A program made the position numbers and the translations under genes. Of a DNA stretch of 16,622 bases, positions 8,715 through 14,346 are shown piece by piece. The stretch comes from Sedimentisphaerales bacterium (GTDB lineage: Bacteria > Planctomycetota > Phycisphaerae > Sedimentisphaerales > SG8-4): NCBI GenBank assembly GCA_016928975.1, contig JAFGJR010000082.1, positions 1-16,622 of the forward strand, read 5' to 3'. A model generated the notes under the pieces. The model was given only the letters and a program-made list of their open reading frames with translations. It was not told where the DNA came from and did not search any database. Every line of letters starts with the position of its first letter. Positions within the stretch are counted from its first letter, which is position 1.

Positions 8715-11700
8715 CTATGATCGCTTTTGCGGCTCAGGGCTCGGCGCCGCCGCACTCTGCTGCGCCTGCCCGCAGTTCAGCTTCGCAAGCTGTTCCATCA
8801 GCGCATATCGTTCAACGGCATCACGGCGGGCCAGCTTCATCAACTCGGCCGCCGCCTCCGGTTTCGACTGCTTCAGCGAGCGGTACCGGTCCTCGTTGTA
8901 CGCGTAGTCTGCGAACTCCATGGTCGGCGCCTTGGAGTCGAGCTGCAACGGATTCTTGCCCTGCTCCTTGAGCCGGGGGTCGAACCGGTACAACGGCCAG
9001 TGCCCGCAGGCGACCGCCTTCTTCTGCTCCTCGTAGCCGGTCGTCAGGTTGAAGCCGTGATTGATGCAGTGCGAGTAGGCAAGGATCAGCGACGGACCCG
9101 GATAGGCTTCCGCCTCGGCGAAGGCCTTCACGGCCTGGCTCGCGTTGGCGCCGATCGCGACCTTGGCGACGTAGATGTTGCCGTACGTCATGGCGAGCAG
9201 GCCCATATCCTTCTTCGGCGAGGGCTTGCCGCCGGCCGCGAATTTCGCCACGGCCGCCCGGGGCGTCGACTTCGACATCTGGCCGCCGGTGTTCGAGTAG
9301 ACCTCGGTGTCCAGCACGAGGATGTTGATGTCCTTGCCGCTGGCCAGCACGTGGTCCAGTCCGCCGTAGCCGATGTCGTAGGCCCAGCCGTCCCCACCGA
9401 GCGCCCAGACGCTTTTGCGAACCAGGAAGTCTGCCACGCTGAGCAGTTGCCGGCACTCGGCACAGTTGCCACTCTTGCGGCACTGAGCCTTCAGTTGATC
9501 GACCCGGCCTCGCTGCGTTTCGACGGCGGTCTGTTCCGGATCGTTGGCGGTGACCGTCGCACGGATATCAGCGGCCAACTGGGCGTCCACGCACCCTTTC
9601 TGCACGACTTTGTCCAGCAGATTCAACGCGGTCAGTCTGAACTGATCGACCGTCAACCTCATGCCCATCGCGAATTCGGCGGTGTCCTCGAACAAGCTGT
9701 TGCACCAGGTTGGGCCACGGCCGTCCTCGCGGGTTGTGTAGGGCGTCGTCGGCAGGTTGGCCCCGTAGATCGACGAGCACCCGGTCGCATTGCCGATGTA
9801 GGCGCGATCCCCGAAGAGTTGCGTCAGCAGCTTGACGTAGGCCGTCTCGCCGCAGCCGGCACAGGCGCCGGAGTACTCGAACAGCGGCTGGATCAACTGG
9901 CTGCCCTTCACCGTGTTCGCCTTGAACAGCGAACGGTCGGTGTTCGGAATCGAGAGGAAGAAGCTGTAGTTGTCCCGCTCGCGAGCGCGGATGGGCTCCT
10001 GCATCTCCATGTTGATCGCCTTGCGGCCGGTCGGCTGCTTGTCCGGGCCGCGCTCGGCGCCGGGACAGGTCTGAACACAGGCGCCGCAGCCGGTGCAATC
10101 TTCCGGAGCCACCTGGACGGTGAACTTGAGGCCCTTGAACTCCTTGCCCTTGGCATCGATGCTCTTGAACGCCTCGGGAGCACCCTCCAGCACCTTCGGA
10201 TCGTAGGCCTTGATGCGAATCGCTGCGTGCGGGCACACGAACGAGCACATGCCGCACTGGAGACACAACTCCGGCTGCCAGATCGGAATATTGACGGCGA
10301 TATTCCGCTTCTCGTACTGGGTCGTGCCCGAGGGGAACCGGCCATCCACCGGGAACTTGCTCACCGGCACCGAGTCGCCGCGCATCGCCATCAGCTCGGC
10401 GGTGACCGTTCGCACGAACTCCGGCGCATCCGCCGGCACCACCGGCGGCAGCCTGATCTGGCTCGTGACTTTGTCCGGCACCTTGACCTCGTGGACGCGG
10501 TCGATCGCCTTATCCACGGCGTCGAAGTTCATCTGGATGACCTTCTCGCCGCGCTTGCCGTAGGTCTTGCGAACGGCGTCTTTGATCTGTTGGACCGCCT
10601 GATCGAGCGGGATGATGTTGCTGATCTTGAAGAACGCCGTCTGCATGATCACGTTGATCCGGGCGCCCAGCCCCAGTTCCTGGGCGATCGAGATCGCATC
10701 GATCACGTAGAACTTGGCTTTCTTGTCGATGATCTGCTTTTGAATCTCCTGCGGCAGCGTGTCCCAGACCTCGTTGGGTCCGTGGAAGGTGGTCAGCAGG
10801 AACGTCCCGCCCTTGCGCAGCGAGGCCAGCATCTCGTACTTCTCAAGGAAGCTCGGATTGTGGCAGGCCACGAAGTCCGCCTGGTTGATCAGGTACGGCC
10901 GCTGGATGGGCTTGTCGCCGAACCGCAGGTGCGAGACGGTCATCGCCCCGGCTTTCCTCGAATCGTACACGAAGTAGGCCTGGGCGTAGTTGTCGGTCGA
11001 CTCGCCGATGATCTTGATGGAGTTGCGATTGGCGCCCACGGTGCCGTCGGAACCGAGGCCGTAGAACATCGCCCGGAACATGCCCTTGGCGGGCACCTGG
11101 AACGACTCATCGACGTCAAGGCTTGTGTGGGTCAGATCGTCGATAATTCCGACTGTAAAGCCCCTCTTCGGCCGGGCGGCGTCGAGGTTGCCAAAGACCG
11201 CCTTGACCATCGCCGGAGTGAATTCCTTCGAGCCCAAACCATAGCGGCCGCCGACGACTACCGGGTACTTCTCGAACGGCGAGATGCCGTCGGCCATCGC
11301 TTCGCCGATCGAAGTTCGCACGTCGAGGTACATCGGCTCGCCCAGCGCGCCGGGCTCCTTCGTTCGGTCCAGCACGGCGATCTTCTTGACGGTCTTGGGC
11401 AGGATCGCCATGAAGTGCTTCGTGCTCCACGGCCGGAACAGCCGCACCTTCACCAGGCCGACCTTCTCGCCCTGCGAGGTGAGATAGCTGACCGTCTCGT
11501 GCGCCGTGTCGGCGCCGCTGCCCATGATGATGATGATCTTCTCGGCATCGGGGGCGCCGACGTAGTCGAACAGCTTGTACTGCCGTCCGACGAGCTTCGC
11601 GAATTTGTTCATCGTCTCTTCAACGATCTTCGGCGTCGCCAGATAGAACGGGTTGCAGGTCTCGCGACCCTGGAAGTACACGTCCGGGTTCTGAGCGGTT

Positions 11701-12350
11701 CCGCCGATCATCGGATGCTCCGGCGTCAGCGCACGCGACTTGTGCTGAGCGACCAGGTCATCGTCGATCATCGCACGCATATCGTCCTGCGTCAGCTCTT
11801 CGACCTTCTGCTCCTCGTGGCTGGTCCGGAAGCCGTCGAAGAAGTGCAGGAACGGCACGCGCGAGGCCAGCGCCGCCTGCTGCGCGATCAACGCGAAGTC
11901 CATGACCTCCTGCACGCTGCACGAGCCGAGCATCGCCCAGCCTGTCTCCCGGCAGGTCATCACATCGCTGTGATCGCCGAAGATCGACAGCGCATGGGTG
12001 GCCAGAGACCGCGCGCTGATATGAAACACCGCGGGCAGCAACTCGCCCGCGATCTTGTACATGTTTGGAATCATCAACAGCAGGCCTTGCGAAGCGGTAA
12101 ACGTCGTCGTCAAGGCGCCGGCCGTGAGAGCCCCGTGAACCGCCCCCGCCGCGCCGGCCTCCGACTGCATTTCGGTGACCGAAGGAACAGTCCCCCAGAT
12201 GTTCATCTCCCCCTTGGCGCTCTTGGCGTCGGCGATCTCGCCCATCGAGGAACTTGGCGTGATCGGGTAGATTGCAATGACTTCATTCGTTGCATGGGCG
12301 ACGTATGCCGCCGCCGCGTTACCATCAATCGTCACCATCTTGCGCTTCAT
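8715..12350 (-). CDS. nifJ: Pyruvate:ferredoxin (flavodoxin) oxidoreductase, single-chain
   Basis: A 1211-residue homodimeric PFOR: pyruvate + CoA to acetyl-CoA + CO2, with electrons passed to ferredoxin or flavodoxin, in the cytoplasm. Seen: the domain I motif YPITPSSSMGE (28-38). The ferredoxin-like domain has C696, C699, C702 and C706, and C752, C755, C758 and C762, for two 4Fe-4S clusters. The TPP domain has the proximal-cluster cysteines C830 and C833, plus C858 in GNATGCSSIYG, spaced as in the Desulfovibrio africanus enzyme; the fourth is probably the Cys of YSHCINHG. The Mg-TPP motif region is GGDGWAYDIGYGG, then DTEVYSNTGGQ. All expected elements are intact and the length is normal. 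Start: GTG 12389 is possible, but ATG 12350 has GGAG at 6 nt and gives the family N-terminus MKRKMVTIDGN. Odd: an extra Cys cluster C957-X5-C963-X2-C966. First gene of the long downstream run. Confidence 0.97.
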   Translation of the reverse strand: MKRKMVTIDGNAAAAYVAHATNEVIAIYPITPSSSMGEIADAKSAKGEMNIWGTVPSVTEMQSEAGAAGAVHGALTAGALTTTFTASQGLLLMIPNMYKIAGELLPAVFHISARSLATHALSIFGDHSDVMTCRETGWAMLGSCSVQEVMDFALIAQQAALASRVPFLHFFDGFRTSHEEQKVEELTQDDMRAMIDDDLVAQHKSRALTPEHPMIGGTAQNPDVYFQGRETCNPFYLATPKIVEETMNKFAKLVGRQYKLFDYVGAPDAEKIIIIMGSGADTAHETVSYLTSQGEKVGLVKVRLFRPWSTKHFMAILPKTVKKIAVLDRTKEPGALGEPMYLDVRTSIGEAMADGISPFEKYPVVVGGRYGLGSKEFTPAMVKAVFGNLDAARPKRGFTVGIIDDLTHTSLDVDESFQVPAKGMFRAMFYGLGSDGTVGANRNSIKIIGESTDNYAQAYFVYDSRKAGAMTVSHLRFGDKPIQRPYLINQADFVACHNPSFLEKYEMLASLRKGGTFLLTTFHGPNEVWDTLPQEIQKQIIDKKAKFYVIDAISIAQELGLGARINVIMQTAFFKISNIIPLDQAVQQIKDAVRKTYGKRGEKVIQMNFDAVDKAIDRVHEVKVPDKVTSQIRLPPVVPADAPEFVRTVTAELMAMRGDSVPVSKFPVDGRFPSGTTQYEKRNIAVNIPIWQPELCLQCGMCSFVCPHAAIRIKAYDPKVLEGAPEAFKSIDAKGKEFKGLKFTVQVAPEDCTGCGACVQTCPGAERGPDKQPTGRKAINMEMQEPIRARERDNYSFFLSIPNTDRSLFKANTVKGSQLIQPLFEYSGACAGCGETAYVKLLTQLFGDRAYIGNATGCSSIYGANLPTTPYTTREDGRGPTWCNSLFEDTAEFAMGMRLTVDQFRLTALNLLDKVVQKGCVDAQLAADIRATVTANDPEQTAVETQRGRVDQLKAQCRKSGNCAECRQLLSVADFLVRKSVWALGGDGWAYDIGYGGLDHVLASGKDINILVLDTEVYSNTGGQMSKSTPRAAVAKFAAGGKPSPKKDMGLLAMTYGNIYVAKVAIGANASQAVKAFAEAEAYPGPSLILAYSHCINHGFNLTTGYEEQKKAVACGHWPLYRFDPRLKEQGKNPLQLDSKAPTMEFADYAYNEDRYRSLKQSKPEAAAELMKLARRDAVERYALMEQLAKLNCGQAQQSAAAPSPEPQKRS

Positions 12351-12494
12351 TACGATCTCCACTACTGTAAACCATGTACAATGAATCACTTAGCTTAAAA
12401 ACCCCCCTCGCAGGTGGTCTTCAAACTACGTTCCGCCCGCGCATCCGCGCAAAGAAGCGACCCCTCTTACGGCCGCAACCTTCCGCGAAACGAA
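12351..12494 (-). other. Inferred 5' leader of nifJ, about 145 nt
   Basis: This lies between the predicted transcription start (about 12494) and the nifJ start. It contains several potential hairpins, among them GCGC-GGAT-GCGC at about 12449-12460 and the C/G-rich stem before a U-run at 12397-12418. It ends with the GGAG ribosome site at about 12357-12360. No known riboswitch was recognised. Its existence depends on the promoter call at 12501-12529. Confidence 0.35.
12397..12418 (-). terminator. Terminator- or attenuator-like hairpin in the nifJ leader
   Basis: Reading the minus strand, ACCACCT (12418-12412), a GCGA tetraloop of GNRA type, then GGGGGGT form a 7-pair stem with one A-G mismatch and one T-G pair, followed by TTTTT (12401-12397). 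It sits about 47 nt upstream of the nifJ ATG and downstream of the candidate promoter. It could stop transcription coming from the IS remnant, or act as an attenuator of nifJ. The stem is short and imperfect. Confidence 0.4.
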
Positions 12495-12500
12495 ACGGTA

Positions 12501-12529
12501 TTTATACGTCGTCCCGCCGGCTTAGGCAA
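12501..12529 (-). promoter_or_regulatory. Candidate sigma70-type promoter for nifJ
   Basis: On the minus strand the -35 TTGCCT (12529-12524, 4/6) and the -10 TATAAA (12506-12501, 5/6) are separated by exactly 17 nt. Transcription would start near 12494 and read into nifJ. The -35 box lies 19 nt outside the left inverted repeat of the IS66 remnant, mirroring the promoter on the other side. Planctomycete promoters are poorly characterised, so the consensus is borrowed from other bacteria. Confidence 0.55.
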
Positions 12530-12548
12530 CACAAATTTGCGACGGAAC

Positions 12549-12569
12549 GCAACCGGACTGTCATGGGTG
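12549..12569 (+). repeat. Left terminal inverted repeat of the IS66 remnant
   Basis: It begins GCAACCGG and ends ATGGGTG. Its reverse complement matches 13023-13043 at 18 of 21 positions; the three differences are in the middle, and the blocks CACCCAT and CCGGTTGC are perfectly conserved. Confidence 0.75.
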
Positions 12570-12583
12570 CAGTGGAGTGTGGA

Positions 12584-13029
12584 TCAGGAGGAGTTGAATC
12601 GCAAGAGGAGTCTGGCTGGGTTGGCCTGGGGCGGTTCCGCGAGTGGGTGCAAGACCGACTCGAAGGCAGTCGTCACATCGACAGCTCTCTTGGCGAGGGT
12701 AAGCAGAACGGTCATGAGAGTCTCGCGCGTCCTGGCCCCGGCATCCGACTGAGACCCGAAGCTGATCTTTCGGGCGATCACCAGAAGACGCAACTCCCGC
12801 TCCGCCCGATTCTTCTCTGCCGGGATTTGGGAATCGTCCGCGCGGTGAAGAGCCTTCGACAGTGCGGGCAACGTCTCCGCTCCAGCCGATATACAACGCG
12901 TTGGATTCGCACGGGCTGACCCTCGATGACCGTTCGGGATTCGCTGCCATGACACAGAAAAGCCAAGGAGATCTCCCGACGCTCATCCCTTCGCAACGAA
13001 TCACTCGGCTCCCCTCTCAACACACCCAT
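12584..13029 (-). pseudogene. IS66-family transposase remnant (zinc-finger part joined out of frame to the C-terminus)
   Basis: Reading the minus strand, one frame from ATG 13029 gives SRTVIEGQPVRIQRVVYRLE and then RRRCPHCRRLFTAR (about 12970-12830). This resembles the zf-IS66 binding domain, which carries 'ERxCPxCG' motifs. After about 12832 the recognisable homology continues in another frame: DSQIPAEKNRAERELR, LLVIARKISFGSQSDAGAR and TRETLMTVLLTLAKR, ending at a stop at 12584. Those last three blocks are hallmark C-terminal sequence of IS66 transposases. Missing are the N-terminal coiled-coil region and the whole DDE catalytic core, which would need roughly 700-1000 bp. The frame shift at the junction means no functional protein. 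The start codon lies inside the right inverted repeat and is probably not a native start. Confidence 0.82.
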
Positions 13030-13043
13030 AACTGACCGGTTGC
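13023..13043 (-). repeat. Right terminal inverted repeat of the IS66 remnant
   Basis: The plus strand begins CACCCAT and ends CCGGTTGC. It is the inverted partner of 12549-12569 with 18 of 21 identical positions, and lies upstream of the remnant transposase reading direction, as expected of a left/right IS end pair. Confidence 0.75.
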
Positions 13044-13062
13044 CTCGTTTCCCGGATTTCTC

Positions 13063-13091
13063 TTGACAATGGATTGGCCAGCTTGTATGAT
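13063..13091 (+). promoter_or_regulatory. Near-consensus sigma70 promoter on the plus strand
   Basis: A perfect TTGACA (13063-13068), a 17-nt spacer and TATGAT (13086-13091, 5/6) form the best promoter match in the window. It points away from the IS66 remnant, into the repeat array, against the direction of every gene. Transcription would begin near 13098. The only downstream frame (ATG 13116, preceded by AGGAAACT) has no recognisable protein features, so a non-coding transcript is more likely. Confidence 0.6.
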
Positions 13092-13125
13092 CGGCACGTA
13101 ACTGAATAGGAAACTATGGCCAGTC

Positions 13126-13153
13126 GCTTCCCAGGACCGATGACCTGGGAAGC
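13126..13153 (+). repeat. Perfect 10-bp stem-loop just downstream of the plus-strand promoter
   Basis: GCTTCCCAGG (13126-13135) and CCTGGGAAGC (13144-13153) are exact inverted copies around the 8-nt loop ACCGATGA. No T-run follows, so it is not a standard intrinsic terminator. It could be a 5' stabilising hairpin, a protein-binding site, or a palindromic operator. Confidence 0.7.
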
Positions 13154-13201
13154 ACCACACATCAACACTGGGGAGAAGTCACGACCCCGGAGCAGCACTT
13201 G

Positions 13202-13219
13202 TGCAGAACGAACACAATC
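13202..13219 (+). repeat. Intergenic repeat unit, divergent copy 0
   Basis: GCAGAACGAACACAATC resembles the consensus GCGAAACAAAGCCAATT, with substitutions. Translated, it gives AERTQ, a variant of the KQSQF-type peptide given by other copies. It lies 111 bp before copy 1, measured core to core. Confidence 0.45.
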
Positions 13220-13313
13220 AGATGGACGACCGCAGGCTTGCCGCGGCGAAATGGGACTACGCCGGACTTGGCCCCCGCAGGGCCGGGACCATCGTCCAGT
13301 ATGCACGGACCCT

Positions 13314-13330
13314 GCGAAACAAAGCCAATT
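13314..13330 (+). repeat. Intergenic repeat unit, copy 1
   Basis: GCGAAACAAAGCCAATT. It matches copy 2 at 16 of 17 positions and copy 4 at 16 of 17. In its frame it reads AKQSQF. The hairpin GGCCC-N5-GGGCC (13270-13284) lies in the spacer before it. Confidence 0.75.
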
Positions 13331-13377
13331 CCACGGAAGCCTGATGTCTGAGGTGCGAAGCGGGTGATACCCGAGAC

Positions 13378-13394
13378 GCGAAACAAAGCCAATC
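13378..13394 (+). repeat. Intergenic repeat unit, copy 2
   Basis: GCGAAACAAAGCCAATC, 64 bp after copy 1. In its open frame it reads RNKAN. The preceding spacer holds CGGGT-GAT-ACCCG (13361-13373). Confidence 0.75.
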
Positions 13395-13488
13395 GGCGCC
13401 TAAGTGCTTGCCGGCACGGGATTTATGAAACAGTCGGCTGGCGACGCCGAAGATGTGCATCGTACACCTCACGAGGGGTGGGCGCGCC

Positions 13489-13503
13489 AGGCAAAGCCAA
13501 ATC
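13489..13503 (+). repeat. Intergenic repeat unit, copy 3 (degenerate)
   Basis: AGGCAAAGCCAAATC keeps the core CAAAGCCAA but has lost the GCGAA lead and gained one A. Its core is 108 bp after that of copy 2. The preceding spacer holds CACCTC-ACGA-GGGGTG (13465-13480). Confidence 0.55.
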
Positions 13504-13572
13504 CGGGCAGGATGGGAGGTTCGGGGAGACGTCCACCTCGTGGGCCGGCAGTCTCACCGGAGAACCGAGCGT

Positions 13573-13589
13573 GCGGAACAAAGCCAATT
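13573..13589 (+). repeat. Intergenic repeat unit, copy 4
   Basis: GCGGAACAAAGCCAATT, one change from copy 1 and 87 bp after copy 3 (core to core). It is the last copy before deoC. In one frame it reads RNKANS. Confidence 0.75.
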
Positions 13590-13618
13590 CGTCCACGTGG
13601 ATGTCTCTAACCTTTGTA

Positions 13619-13644
13619 GCACAACGCAGTTATGAGCTGCGTGC
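13619..13644 (-). terminator. Hairpin directly after deoC
   Basis: Immediately after the deoC stop on the minus strand, GCAC-GCAG pairs with CTGC and GTGC around a 7-nt loop, with a 3-nt bulge. No T-run follows, so it is at best a weak or factor-assisted terminator, or an mRNA 3'-end-stabilising structure. Confidence 0.35.
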
Positions 13645-13645
13645 C

Positions 13646-14329
13646 TCACATTCCCAGCCGTCGTTTGCACTCGTTGAGCATGTCCGCCGTGCGCGTGGCA
13701 CCGACACGCGTGACGCCCAGGGCGCGGACCTCCAGGAGCTTGTCGAGATCGCGAATGCCGCCGGCTGCTTTCACCTGGACCTGCTTGGGGGAGTGCTGGC
13801 GCATCAGTTTGAGGTCTTCGATGGTCGCTCCGCCGGTGCCGTAGCCGGTCGAGGTCTTGACCCAGTCGGCGCCGAGCGAGCCGCAGATCTCGCACAGCTT
13901 CATCTTCTGGTCGGTGTTCAGGTAACAGTTCTCGAAGATGACCTTGACCTTCTGGCCCCGCTTGTGGGTCACGTCGATGACGGCGCCGATGTCCCGCCGG
14001 ACGTAGTCCCAGTCACCGCTGAGGACCTTGCTGATATTGACGACCATGTCCAGCTCCTGCCCGCCGTCGGCGAGGGCCTGCTCGGCCTCGGCGACCTTGA
14101 CGGCGGTCGTGTGTCCGCCGTGCGGAAAGCCGATTGTCGTGCTCGCCTTTACGGTGCTGCCCTTGAGAATCTCGGCGCACCTCTTGAGATAGTACGGCAT
14201 GATGCACACGCTGGCGGCGTCGTACTCCAGCGCCAGCTTGCAGCCTGCTTCCAGCTCCGGCGCCGTCAGCACCGGATTCAGCAGGGAATGATCGATCATC
14301 TTGGCAATATCCAGATACGTGTAATCCAT
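13646..14329 (-). CDS. deoC: Deoxyribose-phosphate aldolase
   Basis: 227 residues, the usual DERA length. Reaction: reversible cleavage of 2-deoxy-D-ribose 5-phosphate to glyceraldehyde 3-phosphate and acetaldehyde, in the cytoplasm, ending deoxynucleoside breakdown. Seen: IDHSLLNP (12-19), the catalytic Asp94 in ELDMVVNI, KVIFENCYL (129-137), the Schiff-base Lys158 in DWVKTSTGYG, and Lys187 in VKAAGGIR. These correspond to Asp102, Lys167 and Lys201 of the E. coli enzyme, so the active site is intact. Start: the frame is open far upstream into the acylase gene, but ATG 14329 has AGGAG at 6 nt and gives the family N-terminus MDYTYLDIAKMIDH. It begins 17 bp after the acylase stop, so co-transcription is likely. 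The pairing with an acylase has no obvious metabolic logic. Confidence 0.96.
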   Translation of the reverse strand: MDYTYLDIAKMIDHSLLNPVLTAPELEAGCKLALEYDAASVCIMPYYLKRCAEILKGSTVKASTTIGFPHGGHTTAVKVAEAEQALADGGQELDMVVNISKVLSGDWDYVRRDIGAVIDVTHKRGQKVKVIFENCYLNTDQKMKLCEICGSLGADWVKTSTGYGTGGATIEDLKLMRQHSPKQVQVKAAGGIRDLDKLLEVRALGVTRVGATRTADMLNECKRRLGM

Positions 14330-14346
14330 CGCATACTCCTGATCTG

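Larger units (their letters stand above)
12549..13043. mobile_element. Internally deleted IS66-family element (non-autonomous remnant, 495 bp)
   Basis: Seen: two 21-bp imperfect inverted repeats bound the segment (18 of 21 positions identical). Between them, on the minus strand, are a zinc-finger-like piece and a C-terminal piece of an IS66 transposase in different frames, with the catalytic DDE region missing. The transposase stop lies 14 bp inside the left repeat. Family knowledge: intact IS66 transposase genes are about 1.5 kb and IS66 elements make 8-bp target duplications. The adjoining octamers (12541-12548 and 13044-13051) do not match, so no duplication is visible. Inference: an old deletion derivative, unable to transpose by itself but possibly mobilised by a full copy elsewhere. 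Confidence 0.75.
13098..13600 (+). ncRNA. Candidate non-coding transcript spanning the stem-loop and repeat array (hypothetical)
   Basis: Inferred only. A near-consensus promoter lies immediately upstream, a perfect 10-bp stem-loop begins about 28 nt after the predicted start, and five repeat units alternate with spacers that can each form a small hairpin. No credible protein is encoded and no clear plus-strand terminator was found, so the 3' end is arbitrary. Transcription would converge on deoC, which is read from the other strand. Confidence 0.25.

Noticed and set aside
12351..12389. Upstream GTG start for nifJ, adding 13 residues
   Set aside because: The added peptide is not like PFOR N-termini, and ATG 12350 has a well-placed GGAG and gives the family-typical start.
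8727..12398. A 1223-residue plus-strand open frame covering almost all of nifJ
   Set aside because: It is the antisense shadow of a GC-rich, strongly codon-biased gene. Its translation is Arg/His/Leu-rich with no recognisable motif, while the opposite strand encodes an unmistakable PFOR.
12541..13051. Target-site duplication around the IS66 remnant
   Set aside because: The flanking octamers (GACGGAAC and CTCGTTTC) do not match, so none is claimed. The element may be old, or its true ends may lie elsewhere.
13116..13367. 83-residue plus-strand frame behind a good promoter and a possible AGGA site
   Set aside because: Not called as a gene: it runs through a perfect stem-loop and repeat units, is Arg/Pro/Ser-rich and has no family resemblance. 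It is kept only as a possibility within the transcript finding.
13202..13589. CRISPR array
   Set aside because: The repeated units are only about 11-17 bp, are degenerate, and the distances vary from 64 to 111 bp. No cas genes are nearby.
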